Source: Polaromonas sp047303325
GTDB taxonomy: Bacteria > Pseudomonadota > Gammaproteobacteria > Burkholderiales > Burkholderiaceae_C
NCBI RefSeq assembly: GCF_047303325.1
Contig: NZ_JBKBEX010000004.1
Span: forward strand, 1 to 64,000
Direction of reading: 5' to 3'
Length of the DNA: 64,000 nt
Below the pieces are notes generated by a model. The model saw only the letters and a program-made list of their open reading frames with translations, did no database searches and had not been told where the DNA came from. Below are positions 9,105 to 16,125 of the stretch, piece after piece. The translations under genes were made by a program, and so were the position numbers. Each line of letters begins with the position of its first letter. Within the stretch, counting starts at the first letter, position 1.

Positions 9105-11437
9105 ACAGCCGCAGCAGCAACGCCACCGACCAGACCTGCCGGGTCGTCGCGCCTTCGAGCCGCGAGGCCTTGCGCCTGGTGCGCGAAAAACTGGGCCCCG
9201 ATGCCGTGGTGCTGTCCAACCGCGTGACGGCAGATGGCGTGGAGGTGCTCGCGGCGCTGGAGGAATTCGCCGCCGTGCCTGTGCCTGCCGTCGCGCCCGC
9301 CATGGCCCGGTCCGCGGCGCCCGCGGCCGAAAGCGACGCCGTGCTGCGCGAAATCCATTCCATGCGCGGCATGATTGAAGAGCAGCTGGCCGGCATGGCC
9401 TGGAACGACAAGCAGCGGCGCGACCCGGTGCGCGGCCATTTGCTGCGCACCCTGCTGGGCGCGGGTTTCAGCGCGCGCCTGGCCAAGGACATCCTGCAGG
9501 ACCTGCCCACGGGCCAGGGCCACGCGCAGGGCATGGACTATGCGAAGGCCGAGCTCGCGCGCCGCATGCCGCTGCTCGAGGACGAAGGCGCGCTGCTGGA
9601 CGAGGGCGGCGTGTATGCGCTGATGGGCCCGACCGGCGTGGGCAAGACCACCACCACGGCCAAGCTCGCGGCGCGCTGCGTGATGCGTTTTGGCGCCGAC
9701 AAGCTGGCGCTGGTCACCACCGACAGCTACCGCATAGGCGCTTACGAGCAGCTGCGCATTTACGGCCAGATCCTGGGCGTGTCGGTGCATGCGGTGAAGG
9801 ACGCGGCCGACCTGGACCGGGTGCTGGCCGGCCTGCGCGACAAACACATGGTGCTGATAGACACCGTGGGCATGAGCCAGCGCGACCGCGCCGTTGCCGG
9901 GCAGATCGCGATGCTGTGCGGCGCGAGCCGGCCCGTCAAGCGGCTGTTGCTGCTCAATGCCTCCAGCCACGGCGACACCCTCAATGAAGTGGTGCAGGCC
10001 TACCGCCATGGCGAGAAGCCCGGCGGCATGGGTGGCGACTGGGACCTCGCCGGCTGCATCTTCACCAAGGTCGACGAGGCCACCCACCCCGGCGCGCTGA
10101 TCGACATGGCGATACGCCACCAGCTGCCGGTGCACTACATCTCCAGCGGCCAGCAAGTGCCCGAGCACCTGGCGCCGGCCGACGGCCGGGCCCTGGTCGA
10201 CAGCGTGTTCCAGGCGAAAAGCCGCAGCGCGCTGTTTGTACCCGGCGAGTCTGGGCTCGAGGACAAACCCGCGGCGGGCGACCAGGAGGCGCAAGCCACC
10301 AGCGAACGCCTGCGCGCGCAATGCCGGCAACTGATCAACGCCCTGACGCACAACGCGCAGGAGCTGGCCGCCAACGCGGCCGCGCTGTCGAAGGGCGGCA
10401 TAGGCTTTGAGGAAACGCGCGCGCTGTGGCGCCGGCTTTCGGCCCCTGCGGATGCTGACGACGCGCAGGGCATCTCGCGGGCGCTGCTGTCCAAGGCCGT
10501 GGAGGACAGCGCCGCACTGTGCGATGGCCATGTGCTGGCCGTGGCCGGTGAAGCGCGTGGCAGCGACGCGGCGCAAGGGCTGGTCGGCACGCTGCTGCTG
10601 TCGGACCGCACGGGCAAGGTGTTCGCGGCGCCGCTGCAAGGCCATGCGGGCCCGGCACATCCGGTACATCCGGCTGGGTGGGCGTTGCAGCCCGCGCTGG
10701 GCAGGGCGGTGGTCCATCTGTTCGCGCAGGCGCCCGAGGCCGGCCTGATCCGCCAGTGGCAGCTTGAAGGCCGCACCTGGGCGGCGGCCGGCAGCTCGGC
10801 GATGCGGTTCGTGGACCCGGACACCGGCGCGCGCGGCACGCTGGGCAAGCTGGCCGCGGGCCTGGACTTCGGCACGGCCCAACCCGTGCTCTACCGCAAG
10901 AAGGCGGCGCTGATGTCGGTGGCCGAGGCGCGCATCAGCCTCAGGCCCGAGCTTGACGAAATGGCGCCGGGCACGCAGCCGCCGCTGCCGGTGCTGCGCT
11001 GCGTGGTCAGGCGCATGGTGGATGCCGCAAGCGGCAAGGTGCTGGCCCATAGCTATGTGCTGGCCGACGAAGCCGTGCGGGTGCCGGCGCAGCGCATGGC
11101 GCAGTGGCCGGCCTGGCGCAGCGCCGCCGAACCGTATTTCAAATTGCTGGGCCAGGGCATTGGCCAGCTCGACGCGGCCGATGCGCCCGCGCGCCGGCTG
11201 ATTGCCGGCCAGGCCTGCGCCACGGTGTTTCTGTTGCAAAGCCTGCAGGACGGCTGGGCGGAGACGGCACGCGCCGCACTCGCGCAGCTGGCCGGGCGCG
11301 CGCCCAAAGCGGGCCGGCCCGTGCCGGCCGCCGTGCTGCTCGAAGGCCTGGGCAAGCTGCTGGTGCTGCTGGACGCGCTGGAGACCGAGGGCGTGGAGCA
11401 GCCCTTGCCGGCGCACACGCCCGCCGCGCGCGGCTGA
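9101..11437 (+). CDS. flhF: SRP-type GTPase FlhF with long C-terminal extension
   Basis: 778 aa from a GTG overlapping the flhA stop. Residues 12-45 carry the FlhF start region ('SREALRLVREKLGPDAVVLS'). The NG domain spans about 110-375: G1 'GPTGVGKT' 176-183, 'TTDSYRIGAYEQL' near 207-219, 'DTVGMSQRD' 254-262 and 'TKVDEA' 322-327. FlhF proteins usually end soon after this domain. Here about 400 more residues follow, with no motif I recognise, no transmembrane segment and an Ala/Leu-rich composition. FlhF sets the number and place of polar flagella together with FlhG. The reading frame is intact and codon use matches the neighbours. Confidence 0.92.
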   Translation: MNSRSSNATDQTCRVVAPSSREALRLVREKLGPDAVVLSNRVTADGVEVLAALEEFAAVPVPAVAPAMARSAAPAAESDAVLREIHSMRGMIEEQLAGMAWNDKQRRDPVRGHLLRTLLGAGFSARLAKDILQDLPTGQGHAQGMDYAKAELARRMPLLEDEGALLDEGGVYALMGPTGVGKTTTTAKLAARCVMRFGADKLALVTTDSYRIGAYEQLRIYGQILGVSVHAVKDAADLDRVLAGLRDKHMVLIDTVGMSQRDRAVAGQIAMLCGASRPVKRLLLLNASSHGDTLNEVVQAYRHGEKPGGMGGDWDLAGCIFTKVDEATHPGALIDMAIRHQLPVHYISSGQQVPEHLAPADGRALVDSVFQAKSRSALFVPGESGLEDKPAAGDQEAQATSERLRAQCRQLINALTHNAQELAANAAALSKGGIGFEETRALWRRLSAPADADDAQGISRALLSKAVEDSAALCDGHVLAVAGEARGSDAAQGLVGTLLLSDRTGKVFAAPLQGHAGPAHPVHPAGWALQPALGRAVVHLFAQAPEAGLIRQWQLEGRTWAAAGSSAMRFVDPDTGARGTLGKLAAGLDFGTAQPVLYRKKAALMSVAEARISLRPELDEMAPGTQPPLPVLRCVVRRMVDAASGKVLAHSYVLADEAVRVPAQRMAQWPAWRSAAEPYFKLLGQGIGQLDAADAPARRLIAGQACATVFLLQSLQDGWAETARAALAQLAGRAPKAGRPVPAAVLLEGLGKLLVLLDALETEGVEQPLPAHTPAARG

Positions 11438-11447
11438 GGATGGACCC

Positions 11448-12125
11448 ATGAAAGCACCGGGCAGCGACCAGGCCGACGGGCTCAGGCGCCTCATGGCGAA
11501 CAGCCCGGGCCGGCTGCTGGCCTTTGTTGCCGGCGCACCGGGCGCGGGCGTGAGCAGCGTCACGCTGAACCTCGCGGCGGCGCTGGCGCGCCTGGGCCAG
11601 GACGTGCGCCTGGTTGATGAGCGCGGCGATGCAACTGCGGGACCATCGCGGCACCGCGGCCGGCTGGTGCTGCTCGATGCGGTGCTGGGCGAAGAGGGCA
11701 CACTGTCGCCGCTCGCGTCCCGGGCCGACGAGATGGTGGTGCTGCTGCGGCCGCAGGCCCAGGCGATCACCGCAGCCTATGGCTGCATCAAGCGGCTGCA
11801 GCAGGCCCATGGGCTGCGGCGCGTGCGTGTGCTGGTCAACCACGCGGCCGACGAGGCCGAGGCCCAGCGCATCCTGGCCAACCTGGCCGGGGCCGCGGGC
11901 CGCTACCTGGGCCTGGCGCTGGAGCCGGCCGGCTGCATCAGCGCCGACCCGCAGCTCGCCGAGGCGCGCGGGCTCAACCTCAGCGTGGTGGAAGCCTTTC
12001 CGGGCAGCCCGGCCGCGGCGGATTTTTACCGGCTGGCCTCGGCGCTGCTGCGCTGGCCGGCGCGGCCCGCCGCCGAAGAAGACAGTGCGCTGCGCGTGGG
12101 CAGCTTGCACGCGGCCGCCGCCTGA
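11448..12125 (+). CDS. flhG: FlhG/YlxH-like MinD-family protein with degenerate P-loop
   Basis: 225 aa from ATG 11448, ten bases after flhF. The position between flhF and fliA, and the segments 'SVTLNLAAALARLGQDV' and 'ADEMVVLLRPQAQAITAAY', mark it as the FlhG (FleN/YlxH) ATPase homologue that limits flagellar number. The deviant Walker A motif, normally KGGxGK[ST], reads GAPGAGVSS at 29-37, so both signature lysines are gone. The DADLGLAN segment is also missing or shortened. At 225 aa it is shorter than typical FlhG proteins of about 270-300 aa. ATP hydrolysis looks doubtful. Confidence is good for the family and lower for the function. Confidence 0.8.
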   Translation: MKAPGSDQADGLRRLMANSPGRLLAFVAGAPGAGVSSVTLNLAAALARLGQDVRLVDERGDATAGPSRHRGRLVLLDAVLGEEGTLSPLASRADEMVVLLRPQAQAITAAYGCIKRLQQAHGLRRVRVLVNHAADEAEAQRILANLAGAAGRYLGLALEPAGCISADPQLAEARGLNLSVVEAFPGSPAAADFYRLASALLRWPARPAAEEDSALRVGSLHAAAA

Positions 12126-12160
12126 CACCCGACCGTTCAAGAAGCAGGAGGAATCCTTCC

Positions 12161-12985
12161 ATGTACACCCCCCAGGGAAAGATGGCCCAGCCGGCCCCGT
12201 CGGAACTGCTGGCCCTGCACGCGCCGCTGGTGCGCAGGCTGGCGCTGCAGATGATCGCCAGGCTGCCGGCCAGCGTGGAGCTGGACGACCTGATACAGGT
12301 CGGCATGATGGGCCTGCTGGACGCCGCCGAGAAATATCAGGACGACCAGGGCGCGAAGTTCGAGACCTACGCGAGCCAGCGCATACGCGGCGCCATGCTC
12401 GACGAGCTGCGCGCCAACGACTGGGTCTCGCGCGGCCTGCGCAGGTCCTCGCGCAGCGTCGCCATGGCGGTGCGCGCGCAGGAGCAAAAGCTGGGCCGCG
12501 CGCCCAGCGAAAGCGAAATCGCCCAGGCCATGGAGCTGCCGCTGGCGGCCTACCAGCAGCTGCTGCACGAGATACACGGCTGCCAGCTTGTCTACTACGA
12601 GGATTTTGAGCGCGGCGACGGCGAGGCCGGCGAGAGCAGCTTCCTGGACCGCCAGGACCACGGCGACAGCGTGCTGGCCGACGAGCCGCTTACGCAGCTG
12701 CTGCAGGGCGACTTCCGGCGCCAGCTGATCGCCGCCATAGGCCAGCTGCCCGAGCGTGAGCAGCTGCTGCTCAGCCTTTATTACGAGGAAGAGCTGAACC
12801 TGCGCGAGATAGGTGCGGTGCTCGACGTGACCCAGTCGCGCGTCTGCCAGCTGCACAGCCAGGCCATCAGCCGGCTGCGCGCCGGCCTGGCCGAAGCGCT
12901 GGGCCTGCAGGAGGTGCCGCGCCCGCCCGCGCGCAAGCCGGCAACGGCCGCCCGGCCCCGGGCCGCGAAGGCCATGTCATCTTGA
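12161..12985 (+). CDS. fliA: RNA polymerase sigma factor FliA (sigma-28)
   Basis: 274 aa; AGGAGGAA precedes ATG 12161. It directs late flagellar and chemotaxis transcription. Region 2 includes 'DLIQVGMMGLLDAAEKY' and 'FETYASQRIRGAMLDELR'. Region 3 follows at about 100-135, and region 4 at 185-245 with 'LPEREQLLLSLYYEEELNL' and the helix-turn-helix 'EIGAVLDVTQSRVCQLHSQA'. The last ~30 residues are a basic Pro/Ala/Lys tail beyond the enterobacterial end point. FlgM at 19047 is its partner, and matching promoters lie upstream of flgM, cheW1, cheW2, the mini receptor gene and fliC. Confidence 0.96.
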   Translation: MYTPQGKMAQPAPSELLALHAPLVRRLALQMIARLPASVELDDLIQVGMMGLLDAAEKYQDDQGAKFETYASQRIRGAMLDELRANDWVSRGLRRSSRSVAMAVRAQEQKLGRAPSESEIAQAMELPLAAYQQLLHEIHGCQLVYYEDFERGDGEAGESSFLDRQDHGDSVLADEPLTQLLQGDFRRQLIAAIGQLPEREQLLLSLYYEEELNLREIGAVLDVTQSRVCQLHSQAISRLRAGLAEALGLQEVPRPPARKPATAARPRAAKAMSS

Positions 12986-13013
12986 TGGTCTTGCCTATGC
13001 AGATCTTCAAATA

Positions 13014-13198
13014 CAGATTCATCCGCAGATTACACAGATTTCCACAGATTGAAGAGAAGAAATCTGTAGCTGGAACCTATCCCTCTGCACCGGGCACACG
13101 ACCTTGCATTCTGAGTTTTTTAATCTGCGTAAATCTGCGAAATCTGTGGATAAAGATTTCATCTGCGGATATGAATTTCCGCGTCGTCTGCGGATAGG
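13014..13198. repeat. Structured intergenic repeat, copy C
   Basis: It lies in the 322-base gap between fliA and cheW1. Left arm 'ATCCGCAGATTACACAGATT' is near 13020-13039. The interior GAAGAGAAGAAATCTGTAG...CCTTGCATTCTGAGTTTTT matches the interiors of copies D and E. The right arm 'AATCTGCGTAAATCTGCG' is near 13122-13139, followed by two extra partial arm units ('ATCTGCGGATATGAATTTC' and 'GTCTGCGGATAGGAATTC'). Short in-frame peptides such as NLRNLW arise from the arms and are not genes. Confidence 0.85.
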
Positions 13199-13236
13199 AA
13201 TTCATCAAAACGCCAGGACGGCCTGGTGAGTAGCTC

Positions 13237-13263
13237 TTAAGTTTTCATCAGGCCGGCCGATAG
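13237..13263 (+). promoter_or_regulatory. Sigma-28 promoter of cheW1
   Basis: TTAAGTTT at 13237-13244, an 11-base spacer, then GCCGATAG at 13256-13263. This is close to the sigma-28 consensus TAAAGTTT-N11-GCCGATAA. It sits 45 bases before the cheW1 start, and the surrounding words GTGAGTAGCTCTTAAG are repeated upstream of cheW2. Confidence 0.85.
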
Positions 13264-13307
13264 ATACACGGTAGAGACAGATGTCCATTGATTCCAAAGG
13301 AGTGCGT

Positions 13308-13799
13308 ATGCACGAGACACACAACAGCCCCGCGTCGGCCGGCAAGGCCCTCGAATTCCTGGCCTTCAGGCTGGGCCACGAAGAGTACGGCGTGGACATC
13401 CAGAAAGTGCAGGAGCTGCGCGGCTACGACACGGTGACGCGCATTGCGAATGCGCCCGAGCACATCAAGGGTGTGGTCAACCTGCGCGGCATCATCGTGC
13501 CGATTGTGGACATGCGCATCAAGTTCAAGCTGGGCGCGCCCAGCTACGACCAGTTCACCGTGGTGATTATTTTGAACATCGCGAGCCGCGTGATGGGCAT
13601 GGTGGTGGACAGCGTCTCGGACGTGATCACACTGGACACCGACCAGGTCAGGCCCGCCCCCGAAATGGGCGCGCTGCTGGACACCGAGTACCTGATAGGC
13701 CTGGGCACGCTGGACGACCGCATGCTCATCCTGGTCGATATCGACAAGCTCATGTCCAGCAGCGACATGGCGCTGATCAACGCCGCCGCCGCGCAATGA
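13308..13799 (+). CDS. cheW: Chemotaxis coupling protein CheW (copy 1)
   Basis: 163 aa from ATG 13308, chosen because AAAGGAG lies five bases upstream; a start at 13281 is open but lacks a ribosome site and is not shared by copy 2. CheW links receptors to CheA. Residues 18-160 are one CheW domain: 'EFLAFRLGHEEYGVDIQKVQ', 'VVNLRGIIVPIVDMR', 'VMGMVVDSVSDVITL', then 'MLILVDIDKLM'. It is nearly identical to the copy at 15606, differing mainly at the termini. It is followed at once by an MCP gene, so each cheW is paired with a receptor. Confidence 0.96.
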   Translation: MHETHNSPASAGKALEFLAFRLGHEEYGVDIQKVQELRGYDTVTRIANAPEHIKGVVNLRGIIVPIVDMRIKFKLGAPSYDQFTVVIILNIASRVMGMVVDSVSDVITLDTDQVRPAPEMGALLDTEYLIGLGTLDDRMLILVDIDKLMSSSDMALINAAAAQ

Positions 13800-13833
13800 G
13801 CGGCCATCCCCTTTTTGTTCTGGAGTTTCCATC

Positions 13834-15519
13834 ATGTTTTTAGGCAATCTCTCCATCGGCAAGCGCCTGGCCGTCGTGGTCGGCCTCATTCTTGCGCTGT
13901 TTGTGACCAGCAGCGTGCTCGCCGTCCTCAAGCTCAGCCAGCTGGGCGAGGAAATCAAGGCCATGGTCGAGAAGAACATCAAGACCGAGCGGGCCGGCTC
14001 CGACTGGCTGCGCCACACCACCGCGGGCATACAGCGCGCCGCGGCCATCGCCAAGAGCAGCGACGTCGGCCTGGTTGCCTATTTCGCGCCGGCATCGGCG
14101 ACCTCGATCAAGAACACCAACGAGCTGCAGAAATTCCTCGAGCAGCAGATGGACACGCCCGAGAAAAAACAGCTCTTCGACAAGGTCGGCGAGCTGCGCA
14201 AGGTCTACCTGGCCGCGCGCGAGGACGTCAGCAAGGCCAAGCAGGCCGGCGACATGGAGGGCGCGAACCGGATTTTCAACGAACGGTTTGAGCCCACCTC
14301 GCGCGACTACCTGGCCGGCGTGCAGAAGATGGTCGACACCGAGCGCGAACTGCTCGATGACGCGGCGCAGCGCGGCGAGGAACTGCGCGCCAGGATCAGC
14401 CTGCTGCTGGTGGTCTGCAGCGTGGTCTCCCTGGGTCTGGGCGCCCTGCTGGCCTGGCTGCTGGTGCGCAGCATCACCCGGCCGCTGTCGCATGCGGTGC
14501 AGGTGGCGCGCGCGGTGGCCGCCGGCGACCTGACCAGCCGGATTGAGGTTGAGAGCCAGGACGAGACTGGCCAGCTCATGCAGGCGCTGAAAGACATGAA
14601 CGACAGCCTGGTGGGCATCGTCGGCAATGTGCGCAGCGGCACGGACACGATTGCCACCGCATCGAGCGAGATCGCGGCCGGCAACCATGACTTGTCATCG
14701 CGCACCGAACAGCAGGCCAGCTCTCTTGAAGAGACGGCGGCGTCGATGGAAGAGCTGACCTCCACCGTCAAACAGAATGCCGACAACGCACGCCAGGCCA
14801 ACCAGCTGGCGGTGTCAGCGTCCAGTGTTGCCGTCAAGGGCGGCAATGTTGTCGCCGAAGTGGTCGGCACCATGGGCGCCATCAATGCGTCGTCCCGAAA
14901 AATCGTCGACATCATCGGCGTGATTGACGGCATCGCCTTCCAGACCAATATCCTGGCGCTCAATGCCGCTGTTGAAGCGGCCCGTGCCGGCGAGCAGGGG
15001 CGCGGCTTTGCAGTCGTTGCTGCCGAGGTACGCAACCTGGCCCAGCGCAGCGCGGCGGCGGCCAAGGAGATCAAGACCCTGATCGATGATTCGGTCAGCA
15101 AGGTCGAGGAGGGCAGCAGCCAGGTCGCCGAAGCCGGCAAGACCATGGACGAGATCGTCGACAGCGTCAAGCGCGTGACCGACATCATGGCCGAGATCAC
15201 CGCCGCCAGCCAGGAACAAACCTCCGGCATAGAGCAGATCAACCAGGCCATCACGCAGATGGACCAGGTCACGCAGCAGAACGCGGCACTCGTTGAGGAA
15301 GCCGCCGCCGCGGCGTCCTCCTTGCAGGAGCAGGCCAGCGGCCTCTCGCAAGCGGTCAGCGTGTTCAAGGTCGAGGGTGGGCACGTCACTCCGGCGCGCC
15401 GCCCGGCCGCTACGCCCAAACAGCCGCCGCAGGCCCGCCAGGCCATCGCGGCTTCGCGAAAGACCGCGGCTGTGAATGGCGAGCTGGCCGTCGCCGGTGG
15501 CGGTTGGGAAAGCTTTTAG
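13834..15519 (+). CDS. Methyl-accepting chemotaxis protein 1
   Basis: 561 aa. Inner-membrane receptor: TM1 about 12-32, a periplasmic four-helix-bundle type ligand region 33-187, TM2 188-211 and HAMP 212-264. The signalling hairpin spans about 275-520 with the tip 'GIAFQTNILALNAAVEAARA'. It has a Pro/Ala-rich flexible tail and a C-terminal GWESF pentapeptide that should tether CheR. The methylation helices contain repeated Glu/Gln pairs. The signalling domain is almost identical to those of the receptors at 16126 and 28210, while the ligand regions differ, so the three probably sense different cues through one output. Confidence 0.95.
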   Translation: MFLGNLSIGKRLAVVVGLILALFVTSSVLAVLKLSQLGEEIKAMVEKNIKTERAGSDWLRHTTAGIQRAAAIAKSSDVGLVAYFAPASATSIKNTNELQKFLEQQMDTPEKKQLFDKVGELRKVYLAAREDVSKAKQAGDMEGANRIFNERFEPTSRDYLAGVQKMVDTERELLDDAAQRGEELRARISLLLVVCSVVSLGLGALLAWLLVRSITRPLSHAVQVARAVAAGDLTSRIEVESQDETGQLMQALKDMNDSLVGIVGNVRSGTDTIATASSEIAAGNHDLSSRTEQQASSLEETAASMEELTSTVKQNADNARQANQLAVSASSVAVKGGNVVAEVVGTMGAINASSRKIVDIIGVIDGIAFQTNILALNAAVEAARAGEQGRGFAVVAAEVRNLAQRSAAAAKEIKTLIDDSVSKVEEGSSQVAEAGKTMDEIVDSVKRVTDIMAEITAASQEQTSGIEQINQAITQMDQVTQQNAALVEEAAAAASSLQEQASGLSQAVSVFKVEGGHVTPARRPAATPKQPPQARQAIAASRKTAAVNGELAVAGGGWESF

Positions 15520-15543
15520 GTCATAAGGCCGGGTGAGTAGCTC

Positions 15544-15571
15544 TTAAGTTTGCGCCGCAGCCAGCCGATAA
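15544..15571 (+). promoter_or_regulatory. Sigma-28 promoter of cheW2
   Basis: TTAAGTTT at 15544-15551, a 12-base spacer, then GCCGATAA at 15564-15571. It lies 35 bases upstream of the cheW2 start and directly after mcp1. The flanking GTGAGTAGCTC is shared with the cheW1 promoter, which shows that promoter and gene were duplicated together. Confidence 0.85.
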
Positions 15572-15605
15572 GTACAGACAGCCATTGATTTCTAAAGGAG
15601 TGCGT

Positions 15606-16097
15606 ATGCACGAGACAAACAAACAAGCCGAAGCGGGCACCGGCAAGGCCCTCGAATTCCTGGCCTTCAGGCTGGGCCAGGAAGAGTACGGCGTGGACAT
15701 CCAGAAAGTGCAGGAGCTGCGCGGCTATGACACGGTGACGCGCATCGCCAATGCGCCAGAGCACATCAAGGGCGTGGTCAACCTGCGCGGCATCATCGTG
15801 CCGATCGTGGACATGCGCATCAAGTTCAATCTGGGAACACCCAGCTACGACCAGTTCACCGTGGTGATCATCCTGAACATCGCCAGCCGGGTGATGGGCA
15901 TGGTGGTGGACAGCGTCTCGGATGTGATCACGCTCAGCCCCGAGCAAGTCAGGCCCGCGCCCGAAATGGGCGCGCTGCTGGACACCGAATACCTGATAGG
16001 CCTGGGCACGCTGGACGAGCGCATGCTGATCCTGGTTGATATCGACAAGCTCATGTCCAGCAGCGACATGGCGCTGATAGAGCGCGCCACGCTTTAA
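15606..16097 (+). CDS. cheW: Chemotaxis coupling protein CheW (copy 2)
   Basis: 163 aa from ATG 15606, with the same AAAGGAG and TGCGT leader as copy 1. The CheW domain covers nearly the whole protein ('EFLAFRLGQEEYGVDIQKVQ', 'GVVNLRGIIVPIVDMR', 'MLILVDIDKLMSSSDMAL'). Differences from copy 1 are a few residues at the start, near 80-85 and at the end, so the two probably do the same job. It forms a two-gene unit with the receptor at 16126. Confidence 0.96.
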   Translation: MHETNKQAEAGTGKALEFLAFRLGQEEYGVDIQKVQELRGYDTVTRIANAPEHIKGVVNLRGIIVPIVDMRIKFNLGTPSYDQFTVVIILNIASRVMGMVVDSVSDVITLSPEQVRPAPEMGALLDTEYLIGLGTLDERMLILVDIDKLMSSSDMALIERATL

Positions 16098-16125
16098 GCC
16101 CTTCAAACCCTGAAAGTTCGCACCC

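Noticed and set aside
8456..11770. 1104-residue open frame on the minus strand across flhA and flhF
   Set aside because: It is antisense to two well-supported genes, has His/Arg/Gln-rich composition typical of shadow frames in GC-rich DNA, and no RBS or domain.
12982..13197. Short frame encoding 'ICVNLRNLW' in repeat copy C, with similar peptides in copies D and E
   Set aside because: The peptide is produced by the repeat arms AATCTGCGTAAATCTGCG in one frame, and recurs wherever the repeat does.
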